Origin: an uncultured Ruminococcus sp.
GTDB taxonomy: Bacteria; Bacillota; Clostridia; Oscillospirales; CAG-272
Length of the DNA: 5,503 nucleotides
Assembly: GCA_902778205.1 (NCBI GenBank)
Contig: CACYWX010000242.1
Location: 820-6,322 of the forward strand
Direction of reading: 5' to 3'
The first letter of the stretch is position 1, and the number at the start of each line of letters is the position of its first letter. The position numbers and the translations under genes were made by a program. The notes under the pieces are model-generated. The model saw only the letters and a list, made by a program, of their open reading frames with translations, was not told the origin of the DNA and did no database searches. Positions 1-5,503 of this stretch are shown here, one piece after another.

Positions 1-1
1 G

Positions 2-1387
2 GAGCTTGAGTGCTACACGGCCCTGGGCATCATCCACGAGCTGTTCAAGTCCATCCCGGGCCGCTTCAAGGACTATATCTCCACGCCGAAGCCCAATATG
101 TACCAGTCCCTGCACACCACGGTCATCGGCCGCGACGGCATCCCCTTCGAGGTCCAGATCCGGACCCGGGAAATGCATCAGGTGGCGGAGTTCGGCATCG
201 CGGCCCACTGGAAGTACAAATCCGGGGCCAAGAGCAAGGAGGAGATCGACAAGAAGCTGGCCTGGATCTCCAAGCTCATCGACGCGGAGAACAGCGCCAC
301 GGACACCGAGGACTTCATGCAGGCTTTGAAGATCGACATCTTCTCGGACGAGACCTTCGTGTTCACCCCCAAGGGAGACGTCATCGCCCTGCCGCAGAAC
401 TCCACCCTCATCGACTTCGCCTACGCCATCCACTCCCAGATCGGGAACCGGATGGTGGGCGCGAAGATCAACGGCATGATCGCCCCCATCGACAAGGTCC
501 CCCAGACCGGCGACATCGTGGAGGTGCTGACCTCCTCCGCCTCCAAGGGACCCAGCCGCGACTGGCTGAAGATCGTCAAGACCAGCGAGGCCAGAGCCAA
601 GATCCGCCAGTGGTTCAAGAAGGAAAAGCGGCCCGAGAACATCAAGATCGGGCAGGCGGAGATCGAGCGGCTCCTCGGCAAGTTCCGGGTGAAGCCCACG
701 GACGCCCAGGCGGAGGAGATCGTCTCCGGCACGGCAAGAAAGCTGGGCATGGCGGACGTGGAGGACCTGTACAACGCGGTGGGCTACGGCGGCGTCGCCA
801 TGACCAAGGTCTCCACCAAGCTGAGACAGGAGTACGAGCGGGTGGTGAAGCCGGACGAGGAGGCCGCGGTCACCGAAACGGACCAGGTCCAGACGGGCCA
901 GCTCCGGAAGCGCGGCACCGGCGGCATCATCGTGGACGGGGAATACGGCTGCGAGGTCAAGTTCGCCAAGTGCTGCAATCCTCTGCCCGGCGACGAGGTC
1001 ATCGGATTTGTCACCAAGGGCTACGGCATCTCCATCCACAAGCGGGACTGCCCCAACGTGGCTGCGGGTCTGGCCCGTCCGGATCAGGCGGACCGCTGGC
1101 TGAAGGCCGAATGGGACGTGGAGGAGTTCGCGGCGGGATCCAAGGCCGTCTACGAGGTGGGCCTGACCATCTACGCGGAAAACGACATCCGGCTCCTGTC
1201 CAACATCACCACGGCCCTGGCGGACATGAAGGTGACTCTCCTTGCCATCAACACCAAGAAGCGCACGGACGACGACATCATCATCCAGCTCACCGTGGGG
1301 TGCAAGAACGTCGACCACTACAACTCCATCCTCTCCCGGCTGAAGCAGGTGCCCCGCGTCCGGAACATCGAGCGCGGAGGCGCGTGA
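2..1387 (+). CDS. rel: Bifunctional-type (p)ppGpp synthetase/hydrolase Rel (RelA/SpoT homologue), 5'-truncated by window edge
   Basis: The stringent-response enzyme makes (p)ppGpp from ATP and GTP/GDP and, in bifunctional members, also hydrolyses it. The frame is open from base 2 to a TGA at 1385-1387, giving 461 visible residues. By comparison with family members about 270-280 residues are missing upstream: the HD hydrolase domain and the start of the synthetase domain. Visible in order: the end of the synthetase domain, with RFKD (residues 21-24), YQSLH (34-38, guanine-stacking Tyr) and EVQIRT (50-55, catalytic Glu); a TGS domain (about 110-172, from DIFSDETFVFTPKG); a helical linker; a conserved-cysteine/zinc-finger domain with CCNPLPGD (C324, C325) plus H346 and C350; and a C-terminal ACT domain (about 384-458). 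RFKD, rather than the EFDD of RelA, is the signature of bifunctional Rel/SpoT enzymes, so hydrolase activity is expected though its domain is out of view. The ATG at 98 is internal to the synthetase domain and is not a start. dtd follows 45 bases later, the usual Bacillota arrangement. Confidence 0.97.
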   Translation, partial: ELECYTALGIIHELFKSIPGRFKDYISTPKPNMYQSLHTTVIGRDGIPFEVQIRTREMHQVAEFGIAAHWKYKSGAKSKEEIDKKLAWISKLIDAENSATDTEDFMQALKIDIFSDETFVFTPKGDVIALPQNSTLIDFAYAIHSQIGNRMVGAKINGMIAPIDKVPQTGDIVEVLTSSASKGPSRDWLKIVKTSEARAKIRQWFKKEKRPENIKIGQAEIERLLGKFRVKPTDAQAEEIVSGTARKLGMADVEDLYNAVGYGGVAMTKVSTKLRQEYERVVKPDEEAAVTETDQVQTGQLRKRGTGGIIVDGEYGCEVKFAKCCNPLPGDEVIGFVTKGYGISIHKRDCPNVAAGLARPDQADRWLKAEWDVEEFAAGSKAVYEVGLTIYAENDIRLLSNITTALADMKVTLLAINTKKRTDDDIIIQLTVGCKNVDHYNSILSRLKQVPRVRNIERGGA

Positions 1388-1421
1388 GGCCCGGAGGAAG
1401 GACGGATCGGAATACAGATAT

Positions 1422-1428
1422 GAGGTGA
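1422..1428 (+). promoter_or_regulatory. Shine-Dalgarno site of dtd
   Basis: GAGGTGA is a seven-base match to the complement of the 16S rRNA 3' end and lies four bases before the ATG at 1433. It supports that start over the in-frame ATG at 1442. The rel-dtd gap contains no obvious terminator, consistent with a shared transcript. Confidence 0.75.
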
Positions 1429-1432
1429 AGCC

Positions 1433-1900
1433 ATGCTTGCCATGATACAGCGGATCGCCCGGGGACGGGTCACGGTCGGAGACGAGGTCCTGGCAGAATG
1501 CCCGGGGAAGGGACTGCTGATCCTTCTGGGCGTGACCACGGAGGACGGAGAGGAGGACGCAGCCCTTCTGGCGGATAAGATCGCGAAGCTGCGGATTTTT
1601 TCCGACGACGAGGGCAAAATGAATCTGTCCGTGACGGACGTGGGAGGCGGCGTGATCGTGGTGTCCCAGTTCACCCTCTGCGCCTCTTACCGGAAGGGGA
1701 ACCGTCCCGATTATCTGGCGGCGGCCCGTCCGGAGCAGGCGATCCCTCTCTACGAATACTTCGTCAGCCGGATGCGGACCGTCGTCCCAGAGGTGTCCAC
1801 GGGGCGGTTCGGCGCGGATATGCAGGTGGAGCTGGTCAACGACGGCCCCGTCACCATGCAGCTGGCTTCGGCTGTGCTGAAGCAGCCGAAGCGGGGGTGA
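1433..1900 (+). CDS. dtd: D-aminoacyl-tRNA deacylase
   Basis: This cytosolic proofreading enzyme removes D-amino acids (and mischarged glycine) from tRNA, preventing their entry into protein and recycling the tRNA. The 155-residue product has the usual family length of about 145-155. Diagnostic motifs are the N-terminal MLAMIQRI, which aligns with the MRAVVQRV-type start of the family and fixes the ATG at 1433; the KLRIF and GKMNLSV segments (about 52-67); SQFTL (78-82); KGNRPDY (88-94); and NDGPVT (136-141), containing the Gly-cis-Pro pair (G138-P139) that enforces chiral selectivity. The gene sits between rel and hemZ; only three bases separate its TGA from the hemZ ATG, so coupled translation is likely. 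The rel-dtd pairing is common in Bacillota, linking translation quality control with the stringent response by location, though a functional link is only inferred. Nothing appears broken or unusual. Confidence 0.97.
   Translation: MLAMIQRIARGRVTVGDEVLAECPGKGLLILLGVTTEDGEEDAALLADKIAKLRIFSDDEGKMNLSVTDVGGGVIVVSQFTLCASYRKGNRPDYLAAARPEQAIPLYEYFVSRMRTVVPEVSTGRFGADMQVELVNDGPVTMQLASAVLKQPKRG
1893..1900 (+). promoter_or_regulatory. Shine-Dalgarno site of hemZ overlapping the dtd stop codon
   Basis: GGGGGTGA differs by one base from GGAGGTGA and ends with the TGA stop of dtd; the hemZ ATG begins three bases later at 1904. The overlap of ribosome binding site and upstream stop suggests translational coupling of the two genes. 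Confidence 0.65.
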
Positions 1901-1903
1901 GCC

Positions 1904-3442
1904 ATGATCCTGCACATCGACGGCCTCCTGAAGCCGTATTATGTACAGACCCTGTGCATGATCTTCTTCCCCGGCGTGAAATTCCCGGAGGGGGAGGAGA
2001 GCGGCCCCGAGGTCCCGGAGGGATGGGTCTCGCTTACCGAGGAGGACGAGGGCGTCCGGGCAGAGGTCAAGCTCACCGCGCCCGACGGGGAAGGGACCCG
2101 CGCCTCGGAGGGATCCGCCTTTGTGAAATGGAGCGCGGGAAACGGCGAGCCCGACCGGGTGCGGAAGCTGGCGGCGGGGGAGGCCTTCCTGGAGGCGGGC
2201 CGCGCCATGACCGGCATCCGGCCTCCCTGGGGCATCATGACCGGAGTCCGGCCCGCCAAGGTGGCCACGGAGCTGTTCCGGGCGGGATACACGATCGACG
2301 AGGCCGCGGAGGCCATCGCCCGGGACTACCTGACCGAGCCGGGAAAGGCCAGGCTGGCGGCGGACGTGTCCATGGCGGAATCCCGTCTGATCACTCCGGA
2401 GTCGAGGCGGCAGTGTAGCGTCTATATCGGGATCCCCTTCTGTCCCACCCGGTGCGCCTACTGCTCCTTCGTGTCCTACACCTCCCCGGGGCTTCTGAAG
2501 CTGATCCCGGAGTATCTGGAGGCCCTCGGCAACGACGTGGACGGGATCTTTTCCGTGATCCGGGAGCTGGGCCTGGAGGTCGCCTCCGTCTATATCGGAG
2601 GGGGGACGCCCACGGTCCTGACGGCGGATCAGCTGTCCGGACTGCTGGCCCGCATCGGAAAGAACCTTGAGGCCGCCGGCGCTCATCCGCTGGAGTATAC
2701 CCTGGAGGCCGGACGCCCCGACACCATCACGCCGGAGAAAATGGCGGCCGCGGCGGAAGCGGGGGTCACCCGGGTCAGCGTCAATCCCCAGTCCCTGAAT
2801 CCCGAGGTCCTCTCCGCCATCGGAAGGGCGCATACCCCCGGAATGTTCTTCGACGCCTACCGGGTGGCGAGGGACAGCGGCGTGCGGGACATCAACGTGG
2901 ACCTCATCGCCGGTCTCCCCGCGGATACCCCGGAGTCCTTCCGGTACACGCTGGACGGAGTCGCCGCCCTGGACCCGGAGAACATCACGGTCCACACCTT
3001 CTCCGTGAAGAAGTCGTCGGAGTTCCGGGCCGAGGGGCGGTTCGATCCGTCCTCCGTCACGGCGGCGCAGTCCGTGGATTACGCCGAGGAGGCCCTCCGG
3101 AAAGCCGGATACATCCCCTATTACATGTACCGGCAGAAGAACACCGTGGGCAATCTTGAGAACGTGGGCTGGTCTAAGCCGGGGCACGAGGGCCTGTACA
3201 ACGTCTATATGATGGAGGAGATCCATTCGATCTTCGGAGCCGGAGCCCACGCCGTGACCAAGCTGGTGTCGGAGCCCGCCCCGGACGGAAGCGTGCGGAT
3301 CGAGCGGCTCTTCCAGCCGAAATACCCCTACGAATACCTCAGAGAATACCGGGAGGGAGCCGGCGAGCGTCTGGAAGCCCTCCGGACCTCCGCCCGCGCA
3401 TTCTTCTCTCACACATCGGAGCCGGAGAAGAGGGATCATTAA
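1904..3442 (+). CDS. hemZ: HemZ-type radical SAM coproporphyrinogen dehydrogenase-like protein
   Basis: This is a member of the HemN/HemW/HemZ group of radical S-adenosylmethionine enzymes; the family name implies anaerobic oxidative decarboxylation of coproporphyrinogen III. The 512-residue product matches the roughly 500 residues of HemZ. Residues 1-170 form the long N-terminal extension typical of HemZ and absent from HemW, including a WGIMTGVRPAKVA segment shared with HemZ proteins. The radical SAM core begins at about 175, with the CX3CX2C iron-sulfur cluster motif C180, C184, C187 in the context GIPFCPTRCAYCSF, followed by GGGTP (232-236) and an NPQSLNPEVL segment. The C-terminal part carries the HemZ hallmark YYMYRQKNTVGNLENVGW and an FGAGAHAVTK segment near residues 405-450. 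The ATG at 1904 has a good ribosome binding site. In related Clostridia this gene commonly lies between dtd and hisS. Many such organisms lack a full haem pathway, so the true substrate is uncertain; a haem-handling role is a possible alternative. No other haem gene is visible here. Confidence 0.9.
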   Translation: MILHIDGLLKPYYVQTLCMIFFPGVKFPEGEESGPEVPEGWVSLTEEDEGVRAEVKLTAPDGEGTRASEGSAFVKWSAGNGEPDRVRKLAAGEAFLEAGRAMTGIRPPWGIMTGVRPAKVATELFRAGYTIDEAAEAIARDYLTEPGKARLAADVSMAESRLITPESRRQCSVYIGIPFCPTRCAYCSFVSYTSPGLLKLIPEYLEALGNDVDGIFSVIRELGLEVASVYIGGGTPTVLTADQLSGLLARIGKNLEAAGAHPLEYTLEAGRPDTITPEKMAAAAEAGVTRVSVNPQSLNPEVLSAIGRAHTPGMFFDAYRVARDSGVRDINVDLIAGLPADTPESFRYTLDGVAALDPENITVHTFSVKKSSEFRAEGRFDPSSVTAAQSVDYAEEALRKAGYIPYYMYRQKNTVGNLENVGWSKPGHEGLYNVYMMEEIHSIFGAGAHAVTKLVSEPAPDGSVRIERLFQPKYPYEYLREYREGAGERLEALRTSARAFFSHTSEPEKRDH

Positions 3443-3460
3443 GTGATCAAAAGATTCAGC

Positions 3461-3491
3461 GGGAGGAAGGAGCCGTATCTGCCTTCCCCTC
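3461..3491 (+). repeat. Imperfect inverted repeat (stem-loop) in the intergenic region
   Basis: GGAAGG (3465-3470) pairs with CCTTCC (3482-3487) around an 11-base loop. The stem can extend through one A-C mismatch to 3461/3491. There is no following T-run, so it is not a standard terminator. It may act as an RNA fold or be a remnant of a dispersed palindromic element. Confidence 0.45.
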
Positions 3492-3492
3492 T

Positions 3493-3517
3493 GGGAGAGA
3501 GCTCATGAAATTCTCCC
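3493..3517 (+). repeat. Inverted repeat (stem-loop) in the intergenic region
   Basis: GGGAGA (3493-3498) pairs perfectly with TCTCCC (3512-3517) around a 13-base loop. It lies directly downstream of the 3461-3491 stem and is followed by GTGTATCC, not by a T-run. No function is assigned. Confidence 0.45.
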
Positions 3518-3557
3518 GTGTATCCGCTGACGTGAATCATCCCATCCCTGCATCGGA

Positions 3558-3603
3558 CTCTCCTTCAGTCAGCACAGCTGACAGCTTCCTCTGAGAGGGA
3601 GCC
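3558..3603 (+). repeat. Putative copy of a dispersed palindromic intergenic repeat
   Basis: Two adjacent hairpins form one compact unit. The first is a perfect 6-bp stem, GTCAGC (3568-3573) with GCTGAC (3577-3582), around the loop ACA. The second is a 7-bp stem with one G-U pair, GCTTCCT (3584-3590) with AGGGAGC (3596-3602), around CTGAG. A CTCTCC arm lies just upstream at 3558-3563. The layout of a CTCCCTC-like arm, then GTCAGC-loop-GCTGAC, then a CTCCCTCTGAGAGGGAGCC-like hairpin resembles small palindromic repeats that I remember being scattered between genes in gut Oscillospiraceae genomes. This copy would be degenerate. The family assignment is from memory and was not searched; the hairpins themselves are seen directly. 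Confidence 0.55.
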
Positions 3604-3635
3604 GGGCTGCAAGAATCCGTTTCAAGTCATTTACC

Positions 3636-3640
3636 TGGAG
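3636..3640 (+). promoter_or_regulatory. Probable Shine-Dalgarno site of the kinase gene
   Basis: TGGAG lies nine bases before the TTG at 3650. It is a modest match, but it supports the TTG start. No in-frame ATG, GTG or TTG precedes it in the open frame that I read back into the intergenic region, and the first in-frame ATG downstream (at residue 76) is past the Walker A loop. Confidence 0.5.
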
Positions 3641-3649
3641 TACTGTCCA

Positions 3650-4552
3650 TTGAAAAACATCAACTGCAATATTCATACCACAGAAGAGGCGGAGGCGTAC
3701 GTGAGCCTCTGCGAGACGCGCTTTTCGGAACGCATCGACGAGGCCCTGGAGTCCATTTTCTCCGGCGAGCCCGTGAGGATCATCGCGCTGGCGGGTCCCA
3801 CCTGCTCCGGCAAAACCACCACCGCCTCCAAGCTGACCCGGCGCATCGAGCAGTCCGGGAAACGGGCCGTGGTCATGTCCATCGACGACTTCTTCAAGGA
3901 CCGGCGCGACCGGAACGTGGTGGACGGGGAGAGCCCGGACTACGATTCCGTCGCCGCCATCGACCTCGATTATCTCGAGCTGTTCGTGAAGCGGCTGACC
4001 GCCGGACTTCCGGTGCTGGTGCCCCATTACGACTTCACCGCCACGGGCCGCACCCGGTACGACGAATATTATCCGCATCCCGACGATATATATGTCTTCG
4101 AAGGGATCCAGGCGGTCTATCCCGAGGTGACGCGGCTGTTCGGAGAGCGCTTTTTCAGCGTCTTCATGAATGTGAAGGAGGACGTCCGGTGCGGGGACTC
4201 CGAGATCAACCGCGACGAACTGCGGCTTCTGCGACGGGTCGTGCGGGATTACAAATTCCGCGGCGCGACGCCGGAATTCACCCTCCATCTCTGGGAGGGA
4301 GTTCGGGAGAACGAGCGGAACAACATCTTCCCCAATGCGAGGAAGCGGGACCTGACGCTCGATTCGTTTCTGGACTACGAGCCGTTTCTGCTGTCGAGAT
4401 ACGCCGTGCCGCTTCTGGAGACGGTGCCCGCCGACAGCCGCTACCGGGACGAGGCGGAGGACCTGGCGGGGAGACTGGCCGCGTTCGACTGCCCTCTCGT
4501 CGTGGAGCGCATGATCCCGCATAACTCCGTGTTCCGCGAGTTCATCGGGTAA
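3650..4552 (+). CDS. Uridine kinase/phosphoribulokinase-family P-loop kinase (nucleoside kinase-like)
   Basis: The 300-residue product is a cytosolic P-loop kinase, probably phosphorylating a nucleoside with ATP or GTP (pyrimidine salvage); the substrate is inferred from the family. Walker A is GPTCSGKT (G49-T56), following the beta strand RIIALA. SIDDFF (77-82), with acidic D79/D80, corresponds to the S(L/I)DDFY segment of uridine kinases. PDYDSVAAIDLD (96-107) and PHYDF correspond to substrate-binding segments, and VFEGIQAVYPEV to the conserved EGI region. The C-terminal part contains RRVVRDYKFRGATPE and LWEGVRENERNNIFPNA, a signature I associate with the kinase half of the Clostridia 'nucleoside kinase' proteins. 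Those are about 550 residues with an N-terminal TGS/tRNA-synthetase-like half; here only about 40 residues precede the kinase core, so this is a compact version. Start TTG is chosen because nothing better exists in frame. The flippase gene follows with only a short gap, so the two probably share a transcript. Confidence 0.85.
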   Translation: MKNINCNIHTTEEAEAYVSLCETRFSERIDEALESIFSGEPVRIIALAGPTCSGKTTTASKLTRRIEQSGKRAVVMSIDDFFKDRRDRNVVDGESPDYDSVAAIDLDYLELFVKRLTAGLPVLVPHYDFTATGRTRYDEYYPHPDDIYVFEGIQAVYPEVTRLFGERFFSVFMNVKEDVRCGDSEINRDELRLLRRVVRDYKFRGATPEFTLHLWEGVRENERNNIFPNARKRDLTLDSFLDYEPFLLSRYAVPLLETVPADSRYRDEAEDLAGRLAAFDCPLVVERMIPHNSVFREFIG

Positions 4553-4560
4553 GCGTGTCC

Positions 4561-4598
4561 CGCGCCCTCCCGCGGAAGACGGTTCTCCGGGAGGCGCG
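4561..4598 (+). promoter_or_regulatory. GC-rich hairpin enclosing the flippase Shine-Dalgarno site
   Basis: The arm at 4561-4572 pairs with 4588-4598, giving 11 base pairs interrupted by one bulged C. Inside it, GAA (4575-4577) can pair with TTC (4583-4585), plus a G-U pair, leaving the loop GACGG. The GGGAGG sequence at 4589-4594, five bases before the TTG at 4600, lies entirely in the 3' arm. The following sequence, CTTGCTGAAATC, has no T-run, so a standard intrinsic terminator is unlikely. The likely effect, by inference, is to limit ribosome access to the flippase start unless the structure is opened, for example by ribosomes finishing the kinase gene just upstream. If translation began instead at GTG 4555, the hairpin would lie within codons 3-15. 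Confidence 0.6.
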
Positions 4599-4599
4599 C

Positions 4600-5503
4600 T
4601 TGCTGAAATCGGAATCCGGGAAGTCCGGCCGGGGTACGAGGGGCGTTCTGGCCCTGACCGTGTCCAATCTGCTGGTCAAGGCCGCCGGTCTTCTCTTCAA
4701 GATCCCCATGAACTACGCCGTGGGCGACGCGGGCATGGGGTATTACAACGCGGCATATTCCGTCTATGCCCTGCTGTATACGCTGACCACCGCCGGCATT
4801 CCCGTGGCCCTGTCCGTCATGATCGCGGAGCAGAGGGCGCGGAACAGCCTGATCGGAGCGGAACAGACCTACCGTCGGGCGCTCCTTCTGATGCTGTCCG
4901 CAGGAGGAGCAGGGTGCACGCTTATGTGGGCGGGAGCATCCCCCCTTGCCTCCCTGATCCGGTCCCCGGGATCCGTTCCGGCCATCCGCGCGGCGGCTCC
5001 GGCTCTGCTGTTCATCTGTCTGTCCGGCGCGGCAAGGGGATGGTTTCAAGGCTGCGGGAACATGACGCCCACGGCGGTTTCCCAGCTGGCGGAGGCCTTC
5101 GGCAAGCTGGTCTGTGGGATCGGCGGGGCCCTGTACGCCGTGCGGCGCGGACTGCCGACTCCGGTGACGGCGGCATACGCGGCGGCGGGACTTTCGGCGG
5201 GCTCCTTCCTCGGGATGGCCTATCTGCTGACGGCGCGCCGACTGGGAAGCAGGAGGATGACCCCGGGCGGATTATCCGGTCCGGCAGTCCTGTCCGACGG
5301 GCGGATTCCTCTCGGACAGACGCTTCGGGATCTGGGACAAATCGCCCTGCCCGTGACCCTGTCGGCCTCCGTCATGAGCCTGTCCTCCGCCATGGATACC
5401 CTGTCGGTTCAGCGGATCCTGCGGAGCATGGGAGCCACGGCGGAGGAGGCGGCGGCGCGGTTCGGCAACTACACGTCGCTGGCGGTGCCCATGTTCAATC
5501 TGC
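4600..5503 (+). CDS. SpoVB/MurJ-like oligosaccharide flippase (MOP superfamily), 3'-truncated by window edge
   Basis: The 301 visible residues come from a polytopic inner-membrane flippase of the polysaccharide transporter/SpoVB group, proteins that move lipid-linked sugars such as peptidoglycan or polysaccharide precursors across the membrane. The frame is open to the window end; family members are usually 500-550 residues, so roughly 40% is missing. Hydrophobic segments alternate with short charged loops from residue 15 on. Recognisable features are the first helix region GVLALTVSNLLVKAAGLLFK, the GMGYYNAAYSVYALLYTLTTAGIPVALS segment in pieces, the FQGCGNMTPTAVSQLAEA motif (149-166), the helix LGQIALPVTLSASVMSLSSAMDT (P251, D266), and LAVPMFNL at the end. 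TTG 4600 is preferred because GGGAGG lies five bases upstream and the product then starts close to the first helix; GTG 4555 is the in-frame alternative and would add 15 basic residues. The exact substrate, and whether it acts in sporulation, cannot be told from the sequence. Confidence 0.88.
   Translation, partial: MLKSESGKSGRGTRGVLALTVSNLLVKAAGLLFKIPMNYAVGDAGMGYYNAAYSVYALLYTLTTAGIPVALSVMIAEQRARNSLIGAEQTYRRALLLMLSAGGAGCTLMWAGASPLASLIRSPGSVPAIRAAAPALLFICLSGAARGWFQGCGNMTPTAVSQLAEAFGKLVCGIGGALYAVRRGLPTPVTAAYAAAGLSAGSFLGMAYLLTARRLGSRRMTPGGLSGPAVLSDGRIPLGQTLRDLGQIALPVTLSASVMSLSSAMDTLSVQRILRSMGATAEEAAARFGNYTSLAVPMFNL

Larger units (their letters stand above)
3443..3649 (+). other. Structured, non-coding intergenic region between hemZ and the kinase gene
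   Basis: This 207-base gap is visibly less GC-rich than its flanks and has no supportable coding sequence. It contains at least four short inverted repeats, at 3465-3487, 3493-3517, 3568-3582 and 3584-3602; the last two belong to a putative dispersed repeat. None is followed by a T-run, so I see no classical intrinsic terminator for hemZ. I could not pick a convincing -35/-10 pair, and the conserved cores of T-box, TPP and SAM riboswitches are not present. A weak palindrome (GATCA/TGATC, 3434-3448) spans the hemZ stop codon. The region may hold a promoter for the downstream kinase-flippase pair, but this is only inferred from the gap length. Confidence 0.6.

Noticed and set aside
10..1428. 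A 472-codon open frame overlapping rel in another + frame
   Set aside because: It is a shadow of rel in GC-rich sequence: the product is dominated by Arg, Gly, His and Pro, has no recognisable domain, and the rel frame carries all family motifs.
1420..1428. Two-codon open frame ATG AGG TGA overlapping the dtd Shine-Dalgarno site
   Set aside because: Its only candidate ribosome binding site (GGAGGAAGG, 1392-1400) is too far upstream; it is most simply a by-product of the GAGGTGA motif.
3434..3448. Palindrome GATCA/TGATC across the hemZ stop as a terminator
   Set aside because: The stem is only 5-6 bp, AT-rich, and is not followed by a T-run on either strand.
3591..3649. Possible TPP riboswitch because of CTGAGA followed by a TCCGTTT-like stretch
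   Set aside because: The conserved ACCTGAT and TAATGCC-type core and the closing GGG/CCC arms are missing; the CTGAGA is better explained as the loop of the palindromic repeat.
3461..3649. Possible T-box leader (AGAGAGCT-like element, common near hisS)
   Set aside because: There is no TGGNACCGCG antiterminator element and no tRNA synthetase gene downstream.
3569..4522. A 317-codon antisense open frame opposite the kinase gene
   Set aside because: It mirrors the kinase codons in GC-rich DNA, shows no known motif in its product, and has no ribosome binding site that I could defend.
4555..4599. GTG at 4555 as the flippase start
   Set aside because: It has a poor ribosome binding site and would add 15 residues ahead of the family's usual N terminus; TTG 4600 has GGGAGG at ideal spacing. 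It is kept as an alternative, not excluded.
4441..5049. A 202-codon antisense open frame across the kinase-flippase junction
   Set aside because: Its product is low-complexity and rich in Arg, Gly and Gln; the + strand here encodes the end of the kinase and a clear membrane protein.

Overview
The window looks like a stretch of chromosomal housekeeping DNA from a GC-rich member of the Bacillota, most likely a gut-type Clostridia of the Oscillospiraceae/Ruminococcaceae kind. The grounds are gene content and order (long Rel, then dtd, then hemZ, as in many Clostridia), a HemZ-type radical SAM protein, a SpoVB-like flippase, strong Shine-Dalgarno sequences, and one intergenic palindromic repeat of a style I remember from gut Oscillospiraceae genomes. 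The taxonomic call is an inference; there is no 16S or other decisive marker here.

All genes read on the + strand. The first block (2-3442) is a compact cluster: the 3' two thirds of rel, a bifunctional-type (p)ppGpp synthetase/hydrolase whose 5' end lies outside the window; dtd, D-aminoacyl-tRNA deacylase, after a 45-base gap; and hemZ, a radical SAM coproporphyrinogen-dehydrogenase-like protein, whose ribosome binding site overlaps the dtd stop codon. The three are probably co-transcribed.

A 207-base gap (3443-3649) follows. It is visibly less GC-rich than the genes and contains no coding sequence I can support. It holds several short stem-loops and what looks like a degenerate copy of a dispersed palindromic repeat (about 3558-3603). 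This is where hisS often follows hemZ in related genomes, but here the next gene is a 300-residue P-loop kinase of the uridine kinase/phosphoribulokinase family, starting at TTG.

Directly after the kinase comes the 5' part of a polytopic membrane flippase (SpoVB/MurJ-like, MOP superfamily), cut by the window end. Its preferred TTG start at 4600 is preceded by a GGGAGG Shine-Dalgarno that lies inside the 3' arm of a strong GC-rich hairpin (4561-4598). This candidate translation-control structure is the most interesting signal in the window. I do not see a new defence system, mobile element, CRISPR array or tRNA/rRNA gene.
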